Positions 7,506-15,489 are shown, counted from the stretch's first letter. The stretch is 18,921 nucleotides of DNA from Arcobacter sp. (GCA_016744485.1 JADGEG010000011.1:1-18921); one strand, 5' to 3'. Made by a program: numbers and translations. Notes: generated by a model not told the origin, from the sequence alone.

Positions 7506-8327
7506 ATGAAAATAATTAAAAAATTAGCGTTTATAGCTGTAGCAATACTAACTTTAGGTACAAGTGGTGCAAGTGCAGATAAGTTAGATAAAATTCTTTC
7601 AAAAGGTAAAATCAGATGTGGTGTTGTTCTTGATTTCCCACCTATGGGATACAGAGATGCAAGAAATAAACCAGCAGGTTTTGATGTTGAGTATTGTAAA
7701 GATTTAGCAAAAGCTTTAGGTGTTAAATTAGAACTTAAGTCTATGTCATTTGCACAAAGATTACCAGCACTTAATGCAGGAAAAGTTGATGTTGTTATTG
7801 GTTCAACATCTGATACTTTACAAAGAGCAAAATCAGCTGGTTTTACTATGCCTTACTTTGTATTTAAATTACAAGCTATGGTTAAAAAAGATTCTGGAAT
7901 TAATTCTTTTTCTGATTTAAAAGGTAAAAAAGTCACTGCCGCATTAAGTACAACTCCTGAGACTGAGTTTTTAAAAAATTCTAAGAAAAATGGATGGAAT
8001 TCTTCTAATTACTTTTCTTCAAAATCTGAAAACGATACTCATCTAGCACTTTTACAAGGTAAAGCAGATGCTATTATTACAACTGATACAACTATTGTAG
8101 AATTATTAAAATTAGCTAAATATAAAAACTATAGAGCTGGTCCTTTTGTTCCTGGTTTTGATGACTTTGTATCAATTATCGTTAAAAGAACTGAATATGG
8201 AATGATTAATTACATGAACTTATTTATTCACCAACAAGTAAGAACTGGAAGATATGCTGAGCTTAATAAGCAGTTTTATGGAAATAGTCCTCTTAGAAAA
8301 CTAACAATTGACGGGATTTATTATTAA
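7506..8327 (+). CDS. Amino-acid ABC transporter, periplasmic substrate-binding protein
   Basis: A family-3 solute-binding protein (SBP_bac_3), probably the periplasmic receptor for hydroxyproline. I place the start at ATG 7506, which follows GGAG by six bases. An in-frame TTG at 7494 would use that ribosome site as coding sequence. The 273-residue product has a signal peptide, MKIIKKLAFIAVAILTLG ending in ASA, with predicted cleavage before DKLDKI. The mature part shows the family opening ILSKGKIRCGVVLDFPPMGY, GFDVEYCKDLAKALG and DVVIGSTSDT. It is followed by a hairpin and then two permeases and an ATPase of the same importer. Substrate identity comes only from the surrounding enzymes; proline or betaines are also possible. 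Confidence 0.9.
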   Translation: MKIIKKLAFIAVAILTLGTSGASADKLDKILSKGKIRCGVVLDFPPMGYRDARNKPAGFDVEYCKDLAKALGVKLELKSMSFAQRLPALNAGKVDVVIGSTSDTLQRAKSAGFTMPYFVFKLQAMVKKDSGINSFSDLKGKKVTAALSTTPETEFLKNSKKNGWNSSNYFSSKSENDTHLALLQGKADAIITTDTTIVELLKLAKYKNYRAGPFVPGFDDFVSIIVKRTEYGMINYMNLFIHQQVRTGRYAELNKQFYGNSPLRKLTIDGIYY

Positions 8328-8334
8328 ATTTTTT

Positions 8335-8360
8335 TATTCAAGGTCTAAAAGCCTTGAATA
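8335..8360 (+). promoter_or_regulatory. Intercistronic stem-loop between binding protein and permease
   Basis: TATTCAAGG (8335-8343) pairs perfectly with CCTTGAATA (8352-8360) around an eight-base loop. No T-run follows, so it is not a normal terminator. A hairpin here often protects the upstream binding-protein message and lowers permease output relative to it. Confidence 0.6.
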
Positions 8361-8384
8361 CATACAATAACATAAGGATTATAT

Positions 8385-9056
8385 ATGTTTGAGTTTGATT
8401 ATACTTTTCATTGGATTACTGTTTGGAATGTTTTTCCTGAGATGTTAAGTGCTGCTTTTGTTACTATACAAGTTGCAGTTATATCTATGATAGTTGGTTT
8501 ATTTATAGCTATTTTTTTATCATTAGGTAAAGATAGTGAAGTTGAGTTGTTTAAAGTGCCTAGTATTGCTTGGATTGAAATTGCAAGGAATACTCCTGCA
8601 TTGTTTCAAATATATATGGCTTATTTTGGTTTAGGAGCATTTGGTATTCATTTAAGTCCTTATATAGCAGTTATGTGTGCATTAATCTTTAATAATGCAG
8701 GATATTTAGCTGAAACACTAAGAGGAGGATTTGCATCAATACCCCATACTCAAATGGCATCGTCAAGATCTTTAGGCATGACACAATTTCAAGCTTATAG
8801 GCATATTATTTTGCCTCAAGTTTTTAAAATAGTTTATCATCCTATGACAAATCAAATGATTTGGTCAATTTTAATGACATCGTTAGGAACACTAGTTGGA
8901 ATGTTGGAGCTAACAGGTAAAACGGATCAATTACAGTCTTTATCTTTTAGAACATTTGAATTTTATATGGTTGCAGCTGTAATGTATTTTGTAATTGCAA
9001 AAGGTATTCTTTTATTATCAAAATTACTTGCATACAAAATATTTAAAGGAGATTAG
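8385..9056 (+). CDS. Amino-acid ABC transporter permease (HisM/GlnP type), first subunit
   Basis: A 223-residue polar-amino-acid importer permease with about five membrane segments (roughly 22-46, 60-82, 90-107, 155-175 and 190-215). The cytoplasmic EAA loop that docks the ATPase is clear at about 110-144: AETLRGGFASIPHTQMASS, then RSLGM and HIILPQ. It should form a heterodimer with the second permease, which starts two bases after its stop. The gene follows the binding-protein hairpin with an AAGGA ribosome site. The transported substrate is inferred to be hydroxyproline from the cluster. Confidence 0.92.
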   Translation: MFEFDYTFHWITVWNVFPEMLSAAFVTIQVAVISMIVGLFIAIFLSLGKDSEVELFKVPSIAWIEIARNTPALFQIYMAYFGLGAFGIHLSPYIAVMCALIFNNAGYLAETLRGGFASIPHTQMASSRSLGMTQFQAYRHIILPQVFKIVYHPMTNQMIWSILMTSLGTLVGMLELTGKTDQLQSLSFRTFEFYMVAAVMYFVIAKGILLLSKLLAYKIFKGD

Positions 9057-9058
9057 TT

Positions 9059-9781
9059 ATGAATAAACGTATATTAAAATATATCATATATAGCTTAATT
9101 ATAGCATATGCTGTATATAAAACAATAATTAGTATTCAAGCTTCAACTTTAACATATTATGATTTACAATTTTTACTTGAAGGATTAGAACGCACAGTTT
9201 ATATATCTTTAGTGTCTATACTATTTGGAACTGTTTTTGGTATCGTATTTGGTTGGCTAAAAGTTAATGTTGGTTTTGTATCTAATTTATTTATTAGTGG
9301 ATTCTTAGATATTTTACGCTCAGTGCCTTTAATTATTCAATTAATATTATTTTATGCTTTTATGGGAATTTTAGAAATTGATATATCAGTTTTTTGGGTA
9401 GGTGCAATTATATTATCGGCTTATACATCTGCTTTTGTAACAGAAGTCGTTCGTGCTGGAATAGAAGCCGTGCCAGAAACTACAAGAAGAGCAGCACGAT
9501 CTTTAGGTATGACTTATTGGCAAGATTACATATATATTGTTTTTCCTATAGGTTTAAGAGCAGTTTTTCCTGCTTGGATTTCTATTGTATTATCTGTTAT
9601 AAAAGATTCAGCATTAGTATCTGTTATAGGTTATTTAGAATTATTAAAAACAACCGAAGAATTAATTGCTAAAACACAAGAAGCACTTCTATTATTACTT
9701 GGAATTGGATTGTTCTATTTTATTATTTCTTATCCTATTTCATTATATGCAGCACATCTAGAAAGGAAATTAAAAGTATGA
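9059..9781 (+). CDS. Amino-acid ABC transporter permease (HisM/GlnP type), second subunit
   Basis: A 240-residue inner-membrane permease, the partner of the preceding subunit. It has an extra N-terminal hydrophobic segment (about 7-27), then the usual core. The EAA loop spans about 128-163 (TEVVRAGIEAVPETTRRA, ARSLGM, IVFPIG). An AAAGGAG ribosome site lies inside the end of the previous gene. The stop overlaps the ATPase start in an ATGA, so all three transporter genes are coupled. No unusual residue was noticed. Confidence 0.92.
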   Translation: MNKRILKYIIYSLIIAYAVYKTIISIQASTLTYYDLQFLLEGLERTVYISLVSILFGTVFGIVFGWLKVNVGFVSNLFISGFLDILRSVPLIIQLILFYAFMGILEIDISVFWVGAIILSAYTSAFVTEVVRAGIEAVPETTRRAARSLGMTYWQDYIYIVFPIGLRAVFPAWISIVLSVIKDSALVSVIGYLELLKTTEELIAKTQEALLLLLGIGLFYFIISYPISLYAAHLERKLKV

Positions 9782-10503
9782 TTGAATTAAAAAAAGTACA
9801 TAAATCATTTGGAGATTTAGAAGTATTAAAAGGTATTGATTTAACAGTTAAAAAAGGTGAAGTTCTTTCAGTTATTGGTGGTTCTGGTTCTGGTAAATCT
9901 ACTATGTTGTATTGTATTAATGCAATTGAAAAAATTCAAAAAGGTGAAGTTTTAGTTGATGGAATATCAGTACATGCAAAAGAAACTAATATAAATACTT
10001 TAAGGCAAAAAATTGGTATGGTTTTTCAACAGTGGAATTCTTTTCCTCATTTAACAGTTTTAGAAAATGCTGCACTTAGTCCTCGTATTGTTTTAGGGAA
10101 AAGTAAGGCAGAAGCTGAGAAAATAGCAAAAGAGCAATTAGACCATGTAGGACTTGGTGATAAATTCAACGAATATCCTACAAGAATGTCAGGAGGGCAA
10201 CAACAGCGCCTTGCAATTGCACGAGCTTTAGCTATGGAGCCTGAATATATGTTATTTGATGAAATCACATCAGCATTAGATCCTGAGTTAGTAGGAGAAG
10301 TACTTGATACTTTAAGGCTTTTAAGAAAAGAAGGAATGACTATGATTTGTGTTACTCATGAAATTGCATTTGCAAGAGAAGTATCTGATAATGTAGCATT
10401 TTTTCATAGAGGTATTATAGAAGAAATAGGGCCTCCGTCACAAGTGATTTCTAATCCACAAAAAGAAAGAACAAAACAATTTTTATCAAATGTTTTACAT
10501 TGA
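9778..10503 (+). CDS. Amino-acid ABC transporter ATP-binding protein
   Basis: A 241-residue ATPase of the GlnQ/HisP class that powers the importer on the cytoplasmic face. All motifs are present: Walker A GGSGSGKST (34-42), Q-loop FQQ (Q84), signature MSGGQQQR (137-144), Walker B YMLFDE (157-162, catalytic E162), D-loop SALDPE and H-loop H194 in CVTHE. The Walker B extension reads DEITSALDPE instead of the commoner DEPTSALDPE, and FQQWNSFPHLTVLENA replaces the usual FQQFNLFPH. Both are mild variants. The start overlaps the preceding permease stop. Confidence 0.95.
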   Translation: MIELKKVHKSFGDLEVLKGIDLTVKKGEVLSVIGGSGSGKSTMLYCINAIEKIQKGEVLVDGISVHAKETNINTLRQKIGMVFQQWNSFPHLTVLENAALSPRIVLGKSKAEAEKIAKEQLDHVGLGDKFNEYPTRMSGGQQQRLAIARALAMEPEYMLFDEITSALDPELVGEVLDTLRLLRKEGMTMICVTHEIAFAREVSDNVAFFHRGIIEEIGPPSQVISNPQKERTKQFLSNVLH

Positions 10504-10527
10504 TTTTAAATAAATAAAAAGAACTTT

Positions 10528-11412
10528 ATGAATAAACTTATAAATAATAAGATATTTATCTTAGCTTGTGGACTCTTTGTAGTATTATTATGGTCGGGAA
10601 ATTTTATATTTATTAAGTTTGTTCTAGAAGAATTTAATGTATATACTGCTTTATTTTATAGATTATTACTTGTAAGTATAGTTTTAATACCTTTTGTTTC
10701 AAGACCAAATAAACATGATTTATTAATATTACTTTTAATAACAATAGTACTAGTACCTGGTCATTATGGTTTGTTGTTTTTAGCTTTAAATAAAACTTCA
10801 AGTGTGGGTGCAGTTTCAGTTATCATACAGTTATCAATTCCATTTTCTGTTATATTATCTTGGTTTGTATTTAAAGACCATATGAATAAAATGCGCCTCT
10901 TTGGTTTAATTATAGCTTTTACAGGTATAGTTATATTGTTTTATGAACCTTCTATGTTCGATAATTTAGAAGCTTTAGCTATTGCTTTAGTATCTGCTTT
11001 TTGTTTAGGTTTGTATTTTATTTTAGTAAAAAAAATAAAAACTTTAAGTGCCTTTGGTATTATTGCTTATACCTCACTAGGTGGTTTACCTTTTTTGTAT
11101 CTTTTAATGCTTTATAATGATGAAGATATTTATTCATTTTTTATAGTTACTTCACAAATAGCATGGAGTGGATTTTTTTATACAGTAATTGCAGGTAGCA
11201 TATTAGGTCATGGTATTTGGGCTTGGTTAGTTAAATATCAAGATATATCTTTTATATCTCCTTTTTTATTATTAGTTCCCGTCTTGGCTGTTTTTTTAAG
11301 TGCTATAGTGTTTAATGAAATTATTACATTTTATTTTGTACTTGTATCTTTTATTATAATATTTGGTATTTTTTTAGTCTTTATGTCTATGAAAACTAAA
11401 AAAATACATTAA
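10528..11412 (+). CDS. EamA/DMT-family transporter
   Basis: A 294-residue, very hydrophobic protein with ten predicted membrane helices in two EamA repeats (about 8-140 and 148-288). The first repeat begins LLWSGNFIFIKFVLEEFNVY and carries the FYRLL and HYGLLFLALN segments typical of RhaT/YdcZ-like drug/metabolite transporters. The second contains VIAGSILGHGIWAWLVKY. The family includes amino-acid and metabolite exporters. Here it may release an excess intermediate or proline, or act as a second uptake route; nothing in the sequence decides this. The gene lies 24 bases after the ATPase with only a weak ribosome site and is probably co-transcribed. Confidence 0.88.
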   Translation: MNKLINNKIFILACGLFVVLLWSGNFIFIKFVLEEFNVYTALFYRLLLVSIVLIPFVSRPNKHDLLILLLITIVLVPGHYGLLFLALNKTSSVGAVSVIIQLSIPFSVILSWFVFKDHMNKMRLFGLIIAFTGIVILFYEPSMFDNLEALAIALVSAFCLGLYFILVKKIKTLSAFGIIAYTSLGGLPFLYLLMLYNDEDIYSFFIVTSQIAWSGFFYTVIAGSILGHGIWAWLVKYQDISFISPFLLLVPVLAVFLSAIVFNEIITFYFVLVSFIIIFGIFLVFMSMKTKKIH

Positions 11413-11417
11413 TGTAT
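11404..11417. promoter_or_regulatory. Perfect 14-bp palindrome before the trans-3-hydroxyproline dehydratase
   Basis: ATACATTAATGTAT is its own reverse complement. It spans the stop codon of the EamA gene and ends 16 bases before the next ATG. It may be an operator for an internal promoter or chance symmetry. Confidence 0.3.
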
Positions 11418-11433
11418 CATAGGAGTAAATAAA

Positions 11434-12495
11434 ATGAATATTTTAGAAAAAATCAAAAAAAGTAAAGTTTCAAAACATAACTACTTAGAAATAAAAACAA
11501 TAGATATGCATACAGGAGGAGAGCCTTTACGAATCATAATTGATGGTTATCCTAAGATTTACGGAAATACTATTTTAGAAAAAAGAAATTATGTAAAAGA
11601 TAATTTAGATTATTTAAGAACATCTTTGATGTTTGAACCACGAGGACATGCTGATATGTATGGGGTTATTTTAGTACAAGCTTATAATAAAGATTCTGAT
11701 TTTGGAGTTATTTTTATGCACAATGAGGGTTATAGTACCATGTGTGGACATGCTACAATAGCACTTGCTAAATTAGCAGTTCAATTAAAATGGGTAAAAA
11801 TCTCAAAACCAATAACAAGCATAACTTTAGATGCACCTTGTGGACAAATTAAAGCTTATGTTAGTATTGATATAAACGATGAAATTACAAATATTATGTT
11901 TGAATGTGTTCCTTCTTTTGTTTTAGCATTAAATGAAAGTATAGAAGTTAAAAATTTAGGACTTGTAAGATATGATTTAGCTTATGGAGGAGCTTTTTAT
12001 GCTTATGTAGATGCTAAAAGTATAAATCTAAGCTTAGAGAGTAAAAATTATAATAAAATCATATTTTATGGAAAAAAAATAAAACAAAGCATAATAAACA
12101 ATGAAAAAAATAAATCAAATATAATACACCCCTTAGAAAAAGATTTAAGTTTTTTATATGGTGTTATTTTTATAGAAGAATCAAATACTAAAGGTATACA
12201 TAGTAAAAATGTTTGTGTTTTTGCAGATGGTGAAGTAGATAGAAGCCCTACGGGTTCTGGTGTTTCAGGAAGAGCTGCTATTTTTTATGCAAAAAAAGAA
12301 CTAAAATTAAATGAAGAAATAAGTATTGAGAGTATTTTAGACTCAACTTTTAATCTTAAAATAAAAGAAGAAATAAAATACGATAAATTTAATGCTATTA
12401 TTCCACAAGTTAGTGGAAATGCTTTTATAACAGGTGAACATACATTTTTAATAAATAAAGATGATGATTTAAAATATGGATTTATATTAAGATAA
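11434..12495 (+). CDS. trans-3-hydroxy-L-proline dehydratase (proline racemase family)
   Basis: A 353-residue paralogue of the epimerase at 4974-5978. The first catalytic Cys is kept (TMCGHATIA, C104), but the second is a Thr (DRSPTGSGVSG, T273). This Cys-to-Thr change is the known hallmark of trans-3-hydroxy-L-proline dehydratases, including the human enzyme and bacterial LhpH. They remove water to give delta-1-pyrroline-2-carboxylate rather than epimerise. MHTGGEPLRI (25-34) is the matching N-terminal motif. The product should be reduced to L-proline by the OCD-family enzyme at 4007-4939. AGGAG lies eight bases before the ATG. The gene is richer in AAA/ATA codons than the 4-hydroxyproline genes at the cluster front. 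Confidence 0.9.
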   Translation: MNILEKIKKSKVSKHNYLEIKTIDMHTGGEPLRIIIDGYPKIYGNTILEKRNYVKDNLDYLRTSLMFEPRGHADMYGVILVQAYNKDSDFGVIFMHNEGYSTMCGHATIALAKLAVQLKWVKISKPITSITLDAPCGQIKAYVSIDINDEITNIMFECVPSFVLALNESIEVKNLGLVRYDLAYGGAFYAYVDAKSINLSLESKNYNKIIFYGKKIKQSIINNEKNKSNIIHPLEKDLSFLYGVIFIEESNTKGIHSKNVCVFADGEVDRSPTGSGVSGRAAIFYAKKELKLNEEISIESILDSTFNLKIKEEIKYDKFNAIIPQVSGNAFITGEHTFLINKDDDLKYGFILR

Positions 12496-12504
12496 AGGAA
12501 AAAA

Positions 12505-13143
12505 ATGCCAGAAAATAAACTATCAAATAAAGCTTATATAATCTTAGAAGAGTTTATCGTTACACTAAGACTTGAACCAGCTAAGATATATCTTGAAAAA
12601 GAACTTATGTCTTTAACACAAGTATCAAGAACACCCCTAAGAGAAGCATTATTAAAACTATCACATCAAAGTTTGATTAATATTATTCCAAGAAGAGGAA
12701 TTGAAATATCAGATATTAATATGATAAATCAACTAGCTATTTTAGAAACAAGAAGAGTCTTAGATAGTTTATTAATATCAAGAGCTAGTAAATATGCAAC
12801 AAACTTTGAAAAAGATAAATTACTAGAGTTTAAAATTTTAATGCAAGAAGCAGTTAAAAACAAAGATATAAAAGAATTTCTGCGAATAGATAAACAGCTA
12901 GATCAAAAAATTTTTGAAACTGCAAGAAATGATTTTGCAGCACAAGCTACAAGCCCCCTACATATTCGTTCAAGAAGATTTTGGTACTATTTTAAAGGAA
13001 TAGATGACTTAGAGCATTCAGCAAAAATACATATGGATTTAATAGATTCTATTGTATCATCAGATGAAAAACTAGCCGTTAAAATATCTAATGATATGAT
13101 AGACTCTTTAGTAGAAATTGTAAAAAAATATATTAATATTTAA
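12505..13143 (+). CDS. GntR-family transcriptional regulator (FCD-type)
   Basis: A 212-residue regulator, most likely of the hydroxyproline genes. The N-terminal winged helix-turn-helix covers about residues 5-68, with the recognition segment TQVSRTPLREALLKLSHQSL and the wing IPRRGIEI. The all-helical C-terminal part (about 76-208) has the FCD layout: ETRRVLDSL, then IDKQLDQKIFETARN, then KIHMDLIDSI. The first metal-site His of FCD domains appears to be Asp (D133), while D129 and H176 seem kept, so ligand binding may differ. Its ribosome site overlaps the stop of the dehydratase, so it is the last gene of the operon and may control its own synthesis. Candidate operators are the palindromes at 1390-1422 and 6022-6059. 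Confidence 0.88.
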   Translation: MPENKLSNKAYIILEEFIVTLRLEPAKIYLEKELMSLTQVSRTPLREALLKLSHQSLINIIPRRGIEISDINMINQLAILETRRVLDSLLISRASKYATNFEKDKLLEFKILMQEAVKNKDIKEFLRIDKQLDQKIFETARNDFAAQATSPLHIRSRRFWYYFKGIDDLEHSAKIHMDLIDSIVSSDEKLAVKISNDMIDSLVEIVKKYINI

Positions 13144-13268
13144 GATTAAATAAAACTACTTTAATATATGAATTAAGTATTATTATAACTTAAATAGATA
13201 CGACATCTTAAAATATAATATAAATTAATCTTATTTTAGTTAGAATATTATTTTTATAAAGGTATAAA

Positions 13269-13955
13269 ATGTTAAATAAAATTAAAATTTTTTTGTTGTA
13301 TGGAAAAGATCATTTTGTTAAAGTCATATTAAATGGGCTTTTTTGGTTAGCACCAATAGTAGCAATTACTCTAATAGTATTATGGGTTTATGATAAAATA
13401 GATGCAATGACAGGGCAATTATTTGAAATTATTGGAATGAACCCACAACATTATCCATTTTTATGGACTATAGTTGGTGTTATTATATTAGCATTTATTG
13501 CTTATGTTGTTGGTATTTTTGTTGAGACAAAATTAGGTGATTTTATACAAAAAATATACTCAAAAATTCCTGGATATGAAACTGTAAAAGAGTTAATTAA
13601 TATTTTTAATACTTCAAAATCTGGTGAACAAAAAGTATTAGTTGTTTTAATTCGTGGGTTTGCTTCACAAGGTTATAATATAGGTCTAATGTATTCTACA
13701 AAAGAATCTATAGTTAAAGATCATTATACAGTAACACTTTCAATGACTCCTATACCAAATGGTGGATATATGTTTGAAGTTCACAAAGACAATATTTATA
13801 TAATAGAAGAAGCCACTTTTGATTCAAATTTAGAGTATCTATTGTCAATGGGAGTAAAAAGTATAGCCGATATTATTGAAAGTAAACCAAAAGATATTAA
13901 TGATTTTTTAAGTATTACTTCATATTTAGATAAAAAAGAAAATATGAATTTATAA
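13269..13955 (+). CDS. DUF502-family membrane protein
   Basis: A 228-residue protein of the widespread DUF502 family, function unknown. Two membrane helices are visible (about 20-40 and 64-85). The first contains LNGLFWLAPIVAITL, the family opening. A conserved soluble part follows (KIPGYETVKELINIF about 103-117, VLIRGFASQGYNIG, then a stretch around MTPIPNGGYMF). AAAGG at 13258-13262 is the ribosome site. It lies 125 bases after the regulator and probably has its own promoter, so it is likely a resident housekeeping gene and not part of hydroxyproline use. The downstream hairpin separates it from the convergent rplQ. Confidence 0.85.
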   Translation: MLNKIKIFLLYGKDHFVKVILNGLFWLAPIVAITLIVLWVYDKIDAMTGQLFEIIGMNPQHYPFLWTIVGVIILAFIAYVVGIFVETKLGDFIQKIYSKIPGYETVKELINIFNTSKSGEQKVLVVLIRGFASQGYNIGLMYSTKESIVKDHYTVTLSMTPIPNGGYMFEVHKDNIYIIEEATFDSNLEYLLSMGVKSIADIIESKPKDINDFLSITSYLDKKENMNL

Positions 13956-14057
13956 CATTGTATTATTATTATATTAATAACAAGTTGATTTTAAATAGTT
14001 TGACTTCACACCTAATAAAAAAAAATAAAAATGGCTATGATATTGTATTTGTTTTAT

Positions 14058-14099
14058 AAAGATAAAATATCAGAATTAAAACTCTAATATTTTATCTTT
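14058..14099. terminator. Hairpin between convergent DUF502 gene and rplQ, probable bidirectional terminator
   Basis: AAAGATAAAATAT (14058-14070) pairs exactly with ATATTTTATCTTT (14087-14099); three inner pairs (AGA/TCT) extend the stem. It lies about 100 bases after the DUF502 stop and 25 bases after the rplQ stop. T-runs are short and the stem is AT-rich, so strength is uncertain. Confidence 0.55.
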
Positions 14100-14124
14100 T
14101 AGTAAGAATTCGTTAGTATTATAG

Positions 14125-14475
14125 TTAAACAAACGAAATAAATGCCATAGGTGATGCATCACCTCTTCTTATTCTTGTTTTTACAATAGAAGTATATCCA
14201 CCATTTCTATCTTCATACTTTGGTGCTATTTCATTTATTAATTTTTTTGTACTTTCTTTATCTTGAAGAACAGAAAATACAATTCTATGTGTATTTAAAT
14301 CTGCATTTCTTGAAGTACTTACTAGTTTTTCAATAAATCTTTTTAGCTCTTTTGCTTTTGGTACAGTAGTTTCTATTTTCTCTCTTAGAATTATTGCAAT
14401 TGCTAAGTTCTTTAACAATGCTTTTCTATGTGAAGAAGTTCTACTTAATTTTCTATATCCATGCTTATGTCTCAT
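14125..14475 (-). CDS. rplQ: 50S ribosomal protein L17
   Basis: A 116-residue large-subunit protein, last gene of the alpha operon. It begins MRHKHGYRKLSRTSSHRKAL, the conserved L17 opening, followed by NLAIAIILREKIETTVPKAKELK and ends in RRGDASPMAFISFV. It follows rpoA by 15 bases. Length and sequence are ordinary. Confidence 0.98.
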   Translation of the reverse strand: MRHKHGYRKLSRTSSHRKALLKNLAIAIILREKIETTVPKAKELKRFIEKLVSTSRNADLNTHRIVFSVLQDKESTKKLINEIAPKYEDRNGGYTSIVKTRIRRGDASPMAFISFV

Positions 14476-14490
14476 ATCAAACCTTTAATT

Positions 14491-15489
14491 TTATACTTTA
14501 TGTTGTTCTATTTTTTTTCTTAATGCAGATGCTATGTCTTCAGAAAGTGAATCTTCAATTGGAAAACCTAAAGATTCTAATTTATCATAAATCTCATCAT
14601 ATGATTTTTTTCCCAAGTTTTTAATATTTTTAACTTCTATTTCACTCATAAGGACTAATTCACCTAAAAATTTTAAACCAGCTCTATCTAAAGAGTTAAA
14701 TGATCTTGCACTTAAGTTTAATTCATCAATTTTTATAATTAAATCTTTTAATTCAACAGGTTCTTCGCTTAAAGTTCCGATTTTAACTTCTGAGAGATTA
14801 AAAACTTTATTAAATACAGACATTTGTTCATACATAACTGATACTGCTTCTTGAAATGCAGTAGTTGGAGTAATTTGTCCATTTGTACATACACTTATAA
14901 TAGCTTTTTCATAATTAGGATTATCTTCAACTAACATTTTTTCTATTGTATAAACAACTTTTTTTACAGGTGTAAAAAAAGCATCTAAAGGAATATAATC
15001 AGTTCCGATTATTTCTCTTATATCTTCAGAAGGTACATATCCAATACCTTTTTGAATAATAACAGAAAAAGTTAAATTACAATCAGCATTAATAGTAGCT
15101 AAATGAACATCAGGAGAAACAACTTCAACTTCACTATTCGTTAAATCAGAACCTTTAATTTCTTTTGAACCATCAAAAGAATATTCAACTTCGACTTGTT
15201 CTTGGTCACCGTTAATTTTAAATTTAATATTTTTAAGATTAATAATAAAAATAGCTATATCTTCAAGCATTCCTCTTAATGAATCAAACTCATGAGTAGC
15301 ACCATCAATTTTAACAGCAATTGGTGCAAACCCAACTGAACTTGATAATAAAAGTCTTTTCAAAGGATGAGCTAACGTAATAGCAAAACCACTTTCAAAT
15401 GGATATGCTATGATTTTAGCTTCATTGTCACTTATCATTTCTATATTAACTTCAGTCGGTAAATACGGTGTTTCTGCAAATTTCTTCAT
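14491..15489 (-). CDS. rpoA: DNA-directed RNA polymerase subunit alpha
   Basis: A 332-residue alpha subunit, the scaffold for RNA polymerase assembly. The N-terminal domain (about 1-230) contains GFAITLAHPLKRLLLSS (34-50) and the REIIGTDYIPLDAFFTPV segment. The C-terminal domain (about 245-315) has LSARSFNSL (259-267) with R262 and N265, equivalent to the DNA UP-element residues R265 and N268 of E. coli, and NLGKKSYDEI. Domain order and length are normal. It lies between rpsD and rplQ with short gaps, as in the standard alpha operon. Confidence 0.98.
   Translation of the reverse strand: MKKFAETPYLPTEVNIEMISDNEAKIIAYPFESGFAITLAHPLKRLLLSSSVGFAPIAVKIDGATHEFDSLRGMLEDIAIFIINLKNIKFKINGDQEQVEVEYSFDGSKEIKGSDLTNSEVEVVSPDVHLATINADCNLTFSVIIQKGIGYVPSEDIREIIGTDYIPLDAFFTPVKKVVYTIEKMLVEDNPNYEKAIISVCTNGQITPTTAFQEAVSVMYEQMSVFNKVFNLSEVKIGTLSEEPVELKDLIIKIDELNLSARSFNSLDRAGLKFLGELVLMSEIEVKNIKNLGKKSYDEIYDKLESLGFPIEDSLSEDIASALRKKIEQHKV

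Noticed and set aside
9394..9672. 92-residue frame inside the second permease gene
   Set aside because: Cys/Arg/Tyr-rich overlap in another frame of a clear permease gene; no independent support.
13173..13193. Hairpin TTAAGT/ACTTAA after the regulator as operon terminator
   Set aside because: Only six A/T-rich pairs and no T-run; too weak to call in this base composition.
13214..13219. TATAAT as DUF502 promoter
   Set aside because: A matching hexamer is there, but several other AT-rich candidates lie closer to the gene and no supporting upstream element was found, so no single site can be chosen.
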